A stretch of 64,000 bases of DNA from Lepas anatifera (lineage: Eukaryota > Arthropoda > Thecostraca > Lepadidae): NCBI GenBank assembly GCA_034440635.1, contig JAOTON010000958.1, positions 496,001-560,000 of the forward strand. Direction: 5' to 3'. A program made the position numbers and the translations under genes. Every line of letters starts with the position of its first letter. The first letter of the stretch is position 1. The notes beneath the pieces were generated by a model. The model was not told where the DNA came from, ran no database searches, and worked only from the letters and a program-made list of their open reading frames with translations. Below, one piece after another: positions 35,337-46,152 of this stretch.

Positions 35337-36670
35337 TGCATTTCACTGCTGCGGCCCTCCACACTGATGCACTGTTTAACGGCAGCTATTCGCGGCCGTT
35401 GAAGAATGGCAAAATGAGAGGAAAACAGTAAGAAGGACGATTATTGAGAGGAAAACAGCGTTTGGCATGTATTAAACCCAAAAGCATGCCGATGCAGTTT
35501 GTCATGATCTGGTCTGAGTGAGGTTTGAAAGAGAGTCCTGTCCACCATAAATCCCAACTTTTTCACTCGTTCACAGTCCTTGATTATTTGACCATGACCT
35601 AACATATATATTTTTGGATGACCTCGAGGCATCCGACGTGTGCCCAATATCGAGGCTGTGATTTTTTCCCGAATTCAGCTACATCGAATTGTGTGTGAAT
35701 AATCGATGATGCGTTCATGATTCGCTGGTCCCAGAAACCCATTGAGCACATAGAAATAAACTTCTCTGGAGTAAGCATCAGCTACCTCGCGATAACCCTA
35801 CGTCGCGTTGCATGTCCTAGTGAGTCGATTCTCAGAAGAGCCGGGCGGGGAAGAATTCTTCTCTGGATACACTTTACCTCATCTCAAACCCATTATAAAG
35901 ATGCCACATTCCTTTCGGAATTAGTGCATGACTCGTAAAATTTCAAATCCTTTGCTATCTGACTATATTTGGAACCAAAACTGCACCACAGCACAGCTTT
36001 CTTTTAACAAACCTGTCCAAGCTGGCCGGAGAGGGTGTTTTCTATCACATGCATGTCACTGTTGCTTGTCATACCAGCTCCTTCATTGGCTCTCATCCCG
36101 GAGGGTGATCTAGTTCACCAGGTCGATGGTTCTGTGGACTTCATCCAATGCCTTCCGCTGCGGCGGGTGGAGAACAGAATGTTTTTGTGATGATGTCTGA
36201 ACGAACAGACCTAAATCAAGGCTGTAAACAAGAAAACACGCTGATTGTAGGGCTTAACCATCGGCTGAACAAGAAAATGGGTTACATGCTCTGATCATGA
36301 CTTCAGAATACATCAATAGAAAGGGTTAGCCGCTCTTTATCTGAAACGAAGGAGTCTTAAGAGCCTTCATAAAACATAGGTATCCAGAAAATGTGAATAT
36401 GTCCCTTGAATAGGAGAGATTGGGAATAGAAGATAGGCATCTATCGAAACCTTGCTGCTGCTAAAAACAGTATTTATCGATGACTGTTAATCAGTGGAAA
36501 ATTCCTGCTGGTGTTAAAATTGAGCAACAAACAGCGTACGGACTCAGGAAAAAACATCAGCCTGAAGTGGAAATTAGTTTGGCCGATTTTGTGGGTCAAT
36601 TACTGCCTTCAAATCTTGATTTTGCCATTTTTTCCGCGTCTGAGCACACATATATCACCAAGATGCACAC
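35337..36670. other. Gene-free stretch, nothing recognised
   Basis: No repeats or biased frames recognised. Confidence 0.4.
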
Positions 36671-36676
36671 CCTTAA

Positions 36677-37696
36677 CCCGCACCCCACCGGGGGTCCGGC
36701 GCCACCTTCGCCCCACCGGGGGCCATCGATGGCCCCCTCTAACTCCGAAAATATGGGCGTTAGCGCAAATCTGCAAAGTGCAATAGAAAGCTCGCGTGAA
36801 TTCAGTAAGAAATTACTTCGCATTTTTTAGTGCTCAGGTCAATGGTTTGACCTCCAGAGGTCAAATTAGGTCAAGATCGGCTATTTTCACTCAAATATGC
36901 AATGATTAAGCAAACTGGTCATAACTCTTATGTCATTAGAGCTATTGAGGCCTGGTAAAGTTCATTTGATAGAAAATTGCCAGTACTTTTTCCGCTATGT
37001 GGAACGTAAAGACCTCCCGCCAGTCGTTTGACCTCCAGAGGTCACCTCGTGACCTAATATGACCTGAGGTCACGAAAGGTCACAAAGTGACCTTGCCGTA
37101 TATCAAATGAAAGCCAGTGACAAGACAAACACGATGGTGTTTGTTTCACCGCTCTAGCTTAATTAGGTCAAAAGTTATTGTCAAAATACTGTTTTTGACC
37201 TCTGGTAACCTTGGATGACCTTGGAAAAGTCAAAGGGTAAATATGACCCCTGGGATCCGTGAAAAGGTGTCCAAAAACGCTGTTCTGAGCATTCTAAGTA
37301 TTTGCAATCATTTTTGTGGCTTTTATATCATGAAACAGGTTTTCCCATGCTTTTCCAATGGGAGAGGTCACCTCGTGACCTGACCTCAGGGCACGAAATC
37401 GAAAAATCCCGGATATACACCTTGTAGACCCTGGAGAGGTCATGAAGTGTAGGAAGTTTCGAATCAATCGACTTTGAAATGTAGCTCTTACAGAGCTCTA
37501 AAGTTGAAGTGAGGTGACCTTGGTTGACCTCGTCTGGTGACCTGACCTTGGGTGACCCGGGGTAAAAATTTCAGGGATGATGGGAAAATGATGCAGTGAG
37601 AGGTAGAGCCCTCAACCGCGGTGCTGCGCCTCGTCGTTTTTCTGCTATCCCGGAAAAACCTTAGGGGGCCATCGATGGCCCCCGGTGGGGCGAGGG
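36677..37696. mobile_element. TTAA-flanked element with AGGTCA/TGACCT arrays (family 3, full copy)
   Basis: Flanked by TTAA (36673-36676, 37697-37700). Both ends carry the block CGCCCCACCGGGGG joined to the perfect 20-bp palindrome GGGGGCCATCGATGGCCCCC (36718-36737 and 37664-37683), in inverted orientation. The left end has a partial duplication of the CCCCACCGGGGG block. There is no transposase. The interior is dense in TGACCT and AGGTCA; the densest stretch is 37029-37093. A truncated relative lies at 58935-59596. Non-autonomous, with piggyBac-type target choice inferred from TTAA. Confidence 0.85.
37029..37093. promoter_or_regulatory. Array of seven nuclear-receptor-like half-sites in 65 bp
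   Basis: Perfect half-sites at 37029 (TGACCT), 37039 (AGGTCA), 37050 (TGACCT), 37060 (TGACCT), 37067 (AGGTCA), 37077 (AGGTCA) and 37088 (TGACCT). Their spacing gives ER4, IR5, ER1, DR4 and IR5 arrangements. AGGTCA is the core half-site of many nuclear receptors, and DR4 and ER-type arrangements are known receptor targets. Binding is inference, because the repeats may instead serve the transposon. Confidence 0.5.
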
Positions 37697-37700
37697 TTAA

Positions 37701-38225
37701 ACAAGCCTGCAATTGAAAACTCAGTCGCCATGTTGCCGAAGAAGCTTGAACTCGGGTTAAACAGAATATATCCCTTCCGTGCATTTAAAGCAAATATTGA
37801 TGGTCTCCTATCTTCTTGTCTGTATAGTAGATATTGCATAATGTAATTTCAGAGTAAAATGTAATCAATACAGTTTCTTTATTTTAAAGGCCTTCACAGC
37901 CAAATCTGAGACATACAAGAGACGAGAAAACGCATTGCGAGGAGCTGAAATATACCAGATTCAGAGCTGAGTGCTTCCATCATCCAGGGAACGTCTCACC
38001 GAACGACCTGATATCATAATTTTGAAGATTATTCAAAGTCAGAAGCTGGGTCGGGTGATTGTTCATCTCTGACGGACTAATGGCGCCTCTCCGAGGTCGC
38101 CTATGACTTCAAATAAGGTGGTTTTGGATGCATATACAACGAGCTCCCGTTGCGCCCCGCAATGTCCTGGTAGTGAGGGATGAATACCAACCAGTCTCTC
38201 ACTCATCAGGTCTGGCTTTTACCGT
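37701..38225. other. Gene-free stretch, nothing recognised
   Basis: No repeats or biased frames recognised between the TTAA element and the satellite. Confidence 0.4.
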
Positions 38226-38229
38226 CTGT

Positions 38230-39056
38230 CCATCGAGTTATGATCGGATGTATTGGAGAGACTCCACGCTCCCCAGACGTGTCATGATCGGATGTATTGG
38301 AGAGACTCCACGCTCCCAGACGTGTCATGATCGGATGTATTGGAGAGACTCCACGCTCCCAGACGTGTCATGATCGGATGTATTGGAGAGACTCCACGCT
38401 CCCAGACGTGTCATGATCGGATGTATTGGAGAGACTCCACGCTCCCAGACGTGCCATGATCGGATGTATTGGATACACTCCACGCTCCCAGACGTGTCAT
38501 GATCGGATGTATTGGAGAGACTCCAAGCTCCCAGACGTGTCATGATCGGATGTATTGGAGAGACTCCACGCTCCCAGACGTGTCATGATCGGATGTATTG
38601 GAGAGACTCCACGCTCCCAGACGTGTCATGATCGGATGTATTGGAGAGACTCCACGCTCCCAGACGTGTCATGATCGGATGTATTGGAGAGACTCCACGC
38701 TCCCAGACGTGTCATGATCGGATGTATTGGAGAGACTCCACGCTCCCAGACGTGTCATGATCGGATGTATTGGAGAGACTCCAAGCTCCCAGACGTGTCA
38801 TGATCGGATGTATTGGAGAGACTACACGCTCCCAGACATATCATGATCGGATGTATTGGAGAGACTCCAAGCTCCCAGAGGTGTCATGATCGGATGTATT
38901 GGAGAGACTACACACTCCCAGACGTATCATGATCGGATGTATTGGAGGACTCCACGCTCCCAGACGTGTCACGATTGGATGTATTGGAGAGACTCCACGC
39001 TCCCAGACGTGACATGATCGGATGTATTGGAGAGACTTCACGCTCCCAGACGTGTC
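38230..39056 (+). repeat. 43-bp satellite array, about 19 copies
   Basis: Unit: GATCGGATGTATTGGAGAGA followed by CTCCACGCTCCCAGACGTG and TCAT. Units start at 38242, 38286 (44 bp apart because of one extra C), 38329 and so on in 43-bp steps. The central copies are almost identical; the last third is more diverged (CACACTC, ACATATC and GAGGAC variants). Because 43 is not a multiple of three, translation cycles through three frames with few stops, which explains the open frames on both strands. Not a gene. Confidence 0.95.
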
Positions 39057-39310
39057 ACTGTGAGCATTTCCTCTGGCAAGATGAGAAAAATGAGATTAAA
39101 TCGGGTTGCAGGGTAAAACACTGTCGTGTTTTGGTTACGAATTGGTCTTGCTGTAATTAATCTTTAATGCCAATGAATTTAAACTTGGGAAGAGGGTATG
39201 CGTGCCTGGCAGAGTCTGGTAAGGGTGCACAATGAGCCTTATTTGAAAAGTGTTTGTAGGTTACATGCAAAGCAGCAGTGATATATGTTTTATATTATTC
39301 TTCACTTCAG

Positions 39311-39378
39311 GCGTTGCCAACGGAAGAGTAGTGCTGGGGACCAGGTCCCTGGCCCTGGAAAGGGGGAGGACGAGGGAG
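39311..39378 (+). CDS. Candidate short internal exon, unknown protein
   Basis: TATTATTCTTCACTTCAG forms a good acceptor ending at 39310, and GGGAG/GTGAGG gives a donor at 39379. The 68-base interval is open in two frames. The better one reads VANGRVVLGTRSLALERGR, with mostly G/C third positions, entering with two bases of a split codon and ending in frame. It is short, so it may be chance; no family recognised. Confidence 0.25.
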
Positions 39379-39669
39379 GTGAGGACTGCCAGTCTGATTT
39401 GCTACGACATCCATTTTCCAAAACGGCTGTGTGCAAGAAATATGGCATATTTCAAAATAAAGGTCAAGCTTGTTCTTCCATTATCACCAAGCTACTGCCC
39501 TATTTGGTATGACAAAGTCCTGATGCTGTTCTCTCTGGTCAAATCAACATACCGAAAAAGGGACATGAATGAACAAATATCAAGATAAAATATGCCCTAA
39601 AAAAGAACTTGATGGAAACAATTCAAAAGCGGAATTTTTGGCGCTTTCATAAAGATCATGGGCATTGCA

Positions 39670-39945
39670 CGCAGTACAGACATGTCTGATAGAACAGTCA
39701 GTGTAGAGTCAGCACAGTCAGTGCAGTTAGTACAGAATCACCAGTCAGTGCAGTCAGTACAAACAGGTCTGACAGGGTCAGTACAGTCAGTACAAAACCA
39801 CTACAATCAGTGCAGTCAGTACAGACAGGTCTGGCATAGTCAGTGCAGTCGTACAAACAGGTCTGACAGGATCAAAACAGTCGTACAGTCGTCGTACAAA
39901 CCCTAAATATGAGTCAGTCAGTCAGTACAGAGAGAACAGGTCTGA
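39670..39945 (+). repeat. Degenerate tandem repeat of CAGTCAGTACAG words
   Basis: Irregular repetition of GTCAGTACAG, CAGTGCAGT, ACAGGTCTGACAGG and TCGTACA over about 275 bp. Period is not constant. The open frame across it is a by-product. Confidence 0.85.
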
Positions 39946-40412
39946 ATTAAAAGGACTTAAAGTATTTTCTTCCACAAAGTCTACCATTTTACCCCCCCCG
40001 CAATTCGACAGGTTCACCCACACGCTCTCGGACTCGTGTGAATGAAGGGTGTTGGATTAAGAAAGCCGTTACATTTCTGCAATCTCTCCCGCCGCAAAAG
40101 TAAACATAAATTACATTTCTATGCAGTGTGCTGCCATCATAATCATTGACCGAATACTAGTTACCAGACTTGATGGGTCAAATCATCTCGTGTCCTCTTT
40201 TCATCTGGTATGTCGCCTGGCTTCACGCATTCCTTGTTCCCAAAGGCACCCCTGACCAATATGTCAAGGTCTTTGACAGCACAGATTGTACTGGTCGGAA
40301 ACTTTGGTTCACAGGATATTATTCCAGCTGGATGGAGCCAAGACCAAAGCCGCGGCGGGCTTTAATTACCTGGCATTGTGACACCCCGGCCGGCAATCTG
40401 TGTTCGCTTCAG

Positions 40413-40609
40413 TCCACTCGGTGGCCGCGCGGCTGCGGCGACCGGTGCAGCGCGGAGACCTCGACGGAGCGCCCGCCGCTAGCACCACGCTCACCTCTGC
40501 GGGAGGCTGTCCAGATGCGCCGCGGCTGAGGCGGCAGCGTGGGCGACACCGGTCCAAATGCACCGCTGCGGCAGCGAGCCAGCGCGAGGGAGGCTGTATA
40601 GTGCGTGCG
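40413..40609 (+). CDS. Candidate exon in a CpG-rich patch, unknown protein
   Basis: TCTGTGTTCGCTTCAG gives an acceptor ending at 40412, and GTGCGTGCG/GTAAAC a donor at 40610. The 197-base interval is open with strong G/C third-position bias and encodes an arginine-rich, low-complexity peptide containing VQRGDLDGAPAASTTLTSAG and RLRRQRGRHRSKC. GC-rich DNA is open in several frames by composition, including minus-strand frames at 40366-40792, so the strand is not certain. Confidence 0.25.
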
Positions 40610-40619
40610 GTAAACGCAC

Positions 40620-41570
40620 TTTTTAGAAGTCTCCTTAGAAATGTTTCGTATCCCTTCGTAATCGAAGATGATTCTCGTTGTTGGGGGCATGTATTTGGGG
40701 AGATGACGCTTGTTGGCCCAGTGCCCACATGTTGCAGCCAAGTGTTTGTTTACGGGGTGGAAGACACTCTTCCACAGTGGCATAAGCTCCAATGCTATTC
40801 CGTGAGGCCCAATCAGGCAACATTAAGAAGTAAATATAGCTGCAAGAGCAGTGCCTGAGATCTTCTCAGCGGAGTTCTTATTTCCCTCTGCGTTGTTTGT
40901 TCCCGTCGGAGCTAAATTCATATATCTTGGGTGCCCGGGCACCCCCAATGAGCAGTCGACGCAATGTTAACTGTTCCTAGAAATATCATCTTTTCACCTC
41001 TCGAACTTGAAATCTGCTTTAGGCAGTTCATTAGGCCTATGTAAAGTCTATATAACACTTTATATTATACTGTCCCTTTCAACATGTTGTTTTTTAACTT
41101 GTTCTAAATTTGGGCACCCCCAATCATTATTGAAAGACCCCACTGCTTATAGTAAAGCTGGTGACGGGCCGTCTGTATCAGCAGCAACGCACCACCGGCG
41201 GATATGGGTAGCTGAGGCCGACTTGTAATCAAAGTGCATCAATTAGCAGCTGAGCAGCAAACAAATACGGTGCACTCAGATTTCATGAAGGGGGTGGCTC
41301 TGAGAAGCTGTACAGTTTCAGCTCAAGTTTAACGTATAGTCATTGATCGTGACTGGTATCGCAAGTCCAAGAATATCCATAAAAACAGACGGAAGTATAT
41401 ATAATGGGGTTTATTCTTTACATATCATCAAGTTTGATAAGCAATGTAAAGTTTCAGACGAGTATCGCTCCTCAATGATCTCCTTGGCTTTGTTCAAAAT
41501 AACTCCTGCCACCTTTTCACAGACCTTAGCTCTGCATATAATGCTCCTGTGGACCCCTCTGGCCTCGCCT
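40620..41570. other. Gene-free stretch, nothing recognised
   Basis: No repeats or biased frames recognised. Confidence 0.4.
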
Positions 41571-41575
41571 TCCTG

Positions 41576-41689
41576 TGAATCAGTGAAGCCCTCCTGTCTG
41601 CAGCTCCTCCAGGGAAGTCATGAGTCTCCCCCTGAGCTGCCTCAGGAAGACAGGTCAAACCCTCTACCATGTGGAGCTTCACTGATTCA
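41576..41689. repeat. 14-bp perfect inverted repeat with 86-bp spacer
   Basis: TGAATCAGTGAAGC (41576-41589) and GCTTCACTGATTCA (41676-41689) are exact inverted copies. This could be a 114-bp MITE-like element or a foldback. No flanking target duplication was recognised. Confidence 0.65.
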
Positions 41690-42189
41690 TTGGAGGACAT
41701 CCCAGGGTCATCTCACAGCCCCCCTGTTTATATTAGTGCCATAATTGTTCCCGAAGTGGCTCTTGTATGGTTGCTATTCGCATGCGTGTATGTCGGTTAG
41801 GAACATTTTTCCCGGTCGTCAGGAACCTGACCTTCTACAAAACGTTATACAAAAATATTGGACCCTTATGGAAGCATTTAACGTTTTCCATACTTGGTCT
41901 GACCTGCGATGTCATTTACTGATCCAAGACCTATAAATTGGACATCATTCAAAGGCTTTGAGGCCAGAGAATATAAAATAACTTTATTTGAGGCAACTGG
42001 CTTCCTTTACTTGTACCATCGCTTGGAGCCAAGAAACCGCTTTATAGTTAAATAATCCAGAGTGTTCCAAACTTCATTATTACGTCTGAATACAAAAACA
42101 GATTGAGTTTCCGAATACATGCCGTTAACAACACCTGGTACGTGTGTTCGCCTGCCAAGCTCCGTTTGGCCATTAACCAAAGTAGTCAA

Positions 42190-42530
42190 GACCACGCATG
42201 CACTTTTTGACCAACAGGACAGCATTGTGGATATAAAAAACTCATAAAAACAAATATTCTTGCTCGTCCTATCTAAAAAAAAATATAGCTTGAAACACTT
42301 GCACCTGAACAAGTTGTTATTGACCATAGGCCAAGATCATATCTCTAAATTTGCTACAAGTAACCTAGGGCCAAACCGTAAGGACCACGCAATGCGCATC
42401 TTGATGCAGCAGGATAGCATTATGGATATTAAAAACCTCATAAAAAGCGAATATTTTTCCTTGCCCTATCTAACGAAAAATATTTTTTAAATATGTCTAC
42501 TACAGGTAACCTAGGGCCAAACCGTCAGTT
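42190..42530 (+). repeat. Diverged tandem duplication, period ~193 bp
   Basis: GACCACGC begins the units at 42190 and 42383. Both units contain CAGCATTGTGGATATAAAAA-type sequence, CTCATAAAAA and TAACCTAGGGCCAAACCGT in the same order. The second unit is shorter. Non-coding. Confidence 0.75.
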
Positions 42531-42534
42531 GGCT

Positions 42535-43215
42535 TATAGTCTTTACTACATTTTTCAGGGGAACATGCATTTGTTTGCACATATTTCATGGGTTTTAAGG
42601 TGTTTATGACTATCTAAAAAATACACTGAAGGCACATTTTCTATAAATGACTAGCGCTATAACGTCTAAAGTTGTATTCTGACAGAGCTGAAGCTTCAGG
42701 TTTGGCTTCAGGGCTCACAGAAGCCTGTACACATATTCTAAAGAAAATGGAAGAAGCACCTTGCAGGCCTTGGCTAACTGGTGCTGCAAGTACACAGCTG
42801 TGGACATGCTTAGGCAGACTGGACCTGTTCTTCTAAAGCAACTAAGAGCGAAAACAGCACAATAATAAAACAAGCCCCATGCATTTTCAAACGGCTATAT
42901 GCCTTGCAAATGCGCATTTTTCCACATAGACTTATCTTTTGGGACACAAAAACTCGGGCAGGGAATTAACGTAACACTTACGGTCTCTCAGCCTCTTTTT
43001 ACAGTATGTAAATGGTTGATTTCTGGTCATAGCAATAACCATATCTTCCCAAATAACTGAAAACGGGATCAATTTGGAATAAAAAGAAGGTGAAAGCCAG
43101 CGGAACCACTTTTCAGGTAGTGCCCCAACACAGTTATGGGGTCTGTCTTGCAGCAGGGCGGTGAATTAGAGTTTTAAGCATATTATTTCCGACCCCGTAA
43201 TTCAGCGTTAACCTT
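42535..43215. other. Gene-free stretch, nothing recognised
   Basis: No repeats or biased frames recognised. Confidence 0.4.
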
Positions 43216-43219
43216 TAAC

Positions 43220-43392
43220 CTGTAGGACTCGGGCCAAGTAGCTTCAGGGACCAGTTCGGGTATGAAACTAACAGAACGTAGGCCAATATGGGTGACGGAA
43301 TAGGGGTGACAGAGCCAGTTTTCACCAGCACGCACTAAGCTGACGGTGGCGCGGCGATACTCTGCGTCTGGCCAGGAAAGGGGATGTGTTAT
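43220..43392 (-). CDS. Candidate internal exon, minus strand, unknown protein
   Basis: On the minus strand, a pyrimidine-rich segment ends in GTATGCAG at 43393, a reasonable acceptor, and TCCTACAG/GTTAAAGG gives a donor at 43219. The 173-base interval is open and reads like protein: ITHPLSWPDAEYRRATVSLV, then AGENWLCHPYSVTHIG and VSFIPELVPEATWPESYR. Mixed hydrophobic and charged residues, tryptophans and varied codons argue for real coding origin (host exon or decayed transposon gene). It starts in phase 0 and leaves two bases. No family recognised. Confidence 0.3.
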
Positions 43393-43394
43393 CT

Positions 43395-44905
43395 GCATAC
43401 AATGTGGGTCACAATAGCAGTGAAACACATGCAAACAAGTATCCATCGCAGTCATGAGCACAGACACACCGTACCGATTGAAGGGGCTTAAGTCGCGGCT
43501 TCGGACAGAACATTTATTGCTTGATAAAATGCACCAGTGTCGGAAAAATTTCTAGAAACCACCTTGTGTGAGAAAGTGATACCCAGAGATCACCAGGAGG
43601 ATTGTCTGCTTGAATCGCTCGCAGGCATTAACGCATCGCTTCATTTTACTACACGGTACTTGAGTGTTGAAACATAAGCAATATCAATGTTATATACAAG
43701 CTTACCCCATTTCAGTTTTCCTTTATATATAGCCATAAATACTTTTATTTCATTAAATAGTTTGAAGTGGAGACCTGAAAACCTTGACGTTGAATTACCG
43801 TCTGTTTTCCTGGTAGTCAGATCTTAAGGTCAACTCTAGTGATGTTGATTGCTCTTTCATTTCTGATTCACTTGATTTGTTTGAATTCAGGGAGACTAGT
43901 GCTGAGCTCTGACAAACGCAACACCTTAAATCAAGCATTATCCTTGAATTATCGAGAATAGTAAAACATCGTAGCAGGGGTATGATTGGGCGCAGAGTGT
44001 GGCTGGCAACGCGATAAGTCAGCTGCCTTCATCCAGCTCGGTTAGAGCTATAAAGAGCAATGCGTCACAATTTTCATTCATATTCTGGTTCCTCGCATTT
44101 AGAAGCCGCCCAGCGGCGAAAGTGGGTCAAATTGACCCATTTGTTTTCGATCATTAGCTCTCGGTATCCACTCAGATCTAAGACGACTGCAAGCAGTCAT
44201 TAATCGCGCCGTTTCGACATGCTCTCATTAGGCGTCACCCCGACTTGAGAGATTAACAACCACTGGCTCATTTACAGAAGCTGGCGCACAGAAACAGCGC
44301 ATCAGACATCGGAAAAGCATATTTCGATACCTTCTGGCGCTAGCTTTAGTTGCTTTCAGGCTGTAGTTGTTGTATGTTACTATTGGGATATTGAGCATTG
44401 GGCAGGCTACATTATATACTAGTTTATAATATACACATATATTAGTTTCGAGCTGATTTTCCATGTGAATTTGTCCACCCGTGTGTTTTTGTGTAGATCA
44501 GCATGCTATTTTAGTGTAATAGTTTACCAAGTAGTGCTGCAATGACTGATAGAGACCTGGGGGTCCCTGTGTTTGTGACGTTAAACTTTGGCTTCTAAAT
44601 TGACCCTCCATTGAGTCGTCGTTGTGTGTTCTAAGTCCTTGATGACTTTAGTGAGACTCCGACCCGGCAGCCGTACTAAAAACTTAACAAAATTTATAAA
44701 AAATTGACCAGCAATACCTATGAAAGCTTTTGCTTTAGAGGCGTCCCTGTAACCAGAAAAAAAACAAATTTTATCATGCATAAATGTATTGTTTTAAATT
44801 TTATCATTCGTTGAGTTAGAAAAAGCAATCGTCAAGGCAGCCAAAGCAAGAAAACATTTGAGCTGCACTGGCATGCCAGACTAGCCTAGTAGCATAGCTT
44901 ATCAC
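43395..44905. other. Gene-free stretch, nothing recognised
   Basis: AT-rich DNA without supported features. Confidence 0.4.
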
Positions 44906-44915
44906 TGCTGGTAGC

Positions 44916-45216
44916 CAGGGGCGGACGCAGACCCGAGTTTTGGGGGTGGCCAAACCCATGTTTGCCTTTCCTCCTGGGGGAGGGGGACGTGCAATTTGGG
45001 TGCTCGACAGACCTAGTATAAACTTCATCTCCTAGTACATGATCAATCTCCTGGGGGGAGGGGTGAGAGCGAAGATTTTTTGGTTCTACAGACCTAGTGT
45101 AAACACCTTTTTTCAAAAATTTCTCCTGCGTTTGGGGCGCCAAAATATAGTTTGGACCCCTCCACCACTTTGGGGGGGGCATGGCCGGAATCGCCCCCCC
45201 CCTGCGTCCGCCAATG
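44916..45216. mobile_element. 301-bp hAT-like MITE, perfect 8-bp target duplication (family 2, copy 1)
   Basis: Starts CAGGGGCGGACGCAG and ends CTGCGTCCGCCAATG, inverted ends flanked by CTGGTAGC on both sides (44908-44915, 45217-45224). The interior includes GGTTCTACAGACCTAGTGTA and AAACACC, which appears inverted in the copy at 49868-50123. G- and C-rich blocks lie just inside both ends. No coding capacity. Confidence 0.9.
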
Positions 45217-45224
45217 CTGGTAGC

Positions 45225-46148
45225 CAGTACAACCCTACGCTGGGGCCGCAAGCAAAAATACTTCGCAAGAAACACGTTAATGTCCTGTCCATTCTTAGTC
45301 ACAGAGTAACTGTTTGCCTCGCGAACACCCAAAAAAACAGGAATGTTCACCAATTCCAACAAGACATGCAATTACCATTTATCATACTGCCCTTACCATT
45401 GTCGCATCTTTACCATTTCCCGTGACAGAGGTCACGTGTGGCTTATTTGCCCTTGATGCACGTGTCAGTGGCGGGGGATGATCACGATTTAGAGGGAAGA
45501 GGTACAATTGAACTTTGCAATCTACTTTTCCCTTTCAGCGCCGTAGGGTTCGACTTTTCCCCACTTAAGGGGTGAGTTTATGTCACTCTCATCTCTCATA
45601 ATCCACCACCCCCTTCCACATGTCGATACTTCTTACGCCAGCACAAAAGGTTAGTGTTAGCTAAGGTTAGGGTTAGTGTTTAAGTTTCTCATTAAAGAAG
45701 GGGAGGGGCACTGTGCCCACGAGTCCAACGAGCCCATTCTTTCCACTGCCCATGCTCAGTAAAACTGTGGACTATTCCACAAAGTTCAGCAGGGAATGGA
45801 CCACCTTGTCAAAATTCCAAAAGGAGTATTTCTGGACAGCGGAAGTCTGGAAATCCAGGCCCAAATTTTGTTTCACCGTCGGTCGCTCAGAATAAAGTAT
45901 AACCTTTTTTACAATTAAAGTGGTATCAAAGCGGAAGGTGCCTTGTTTCGGGTTGACACAAGTATCGCGTGCAATTGAGAGCATAGCCGTTAGGGCGCCG
46001 CTCGCAGCATGTTAACGTTAGGTCAGCGATGCCATTGATAACATTTACCACTTTACATGCAGTTTTAGGAAACATTTTCAAACAGATGGTAGGTGGTGAA
46101 TTAATTCAATTGGTAATTGGTCTATATTCAAACATCTTGAATTACGAC
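45225..46148. other. Gene-free stretch, nothing recognised
   Basis: A short telomere-like GGTTAGGGTTAGTG lies near 45665-45680 but is too short to call an interstitial telomeric array. Nothing else recognised. Confidence 0.4.
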
Positions 46149-46152
46149 TTAA

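Noticed and set aside
38128..39160. Repetitive frames over the 43-bp array as a repeat protein
   Set aside because: The frame changes every unit, so the peptide is only a readout of the satellite in three phases.
45655..45690. Interstitial telomeric repeat (GGTTAGGGTTAG)
   Set aside because: Only about two partial units, too short to distinguish from chance.
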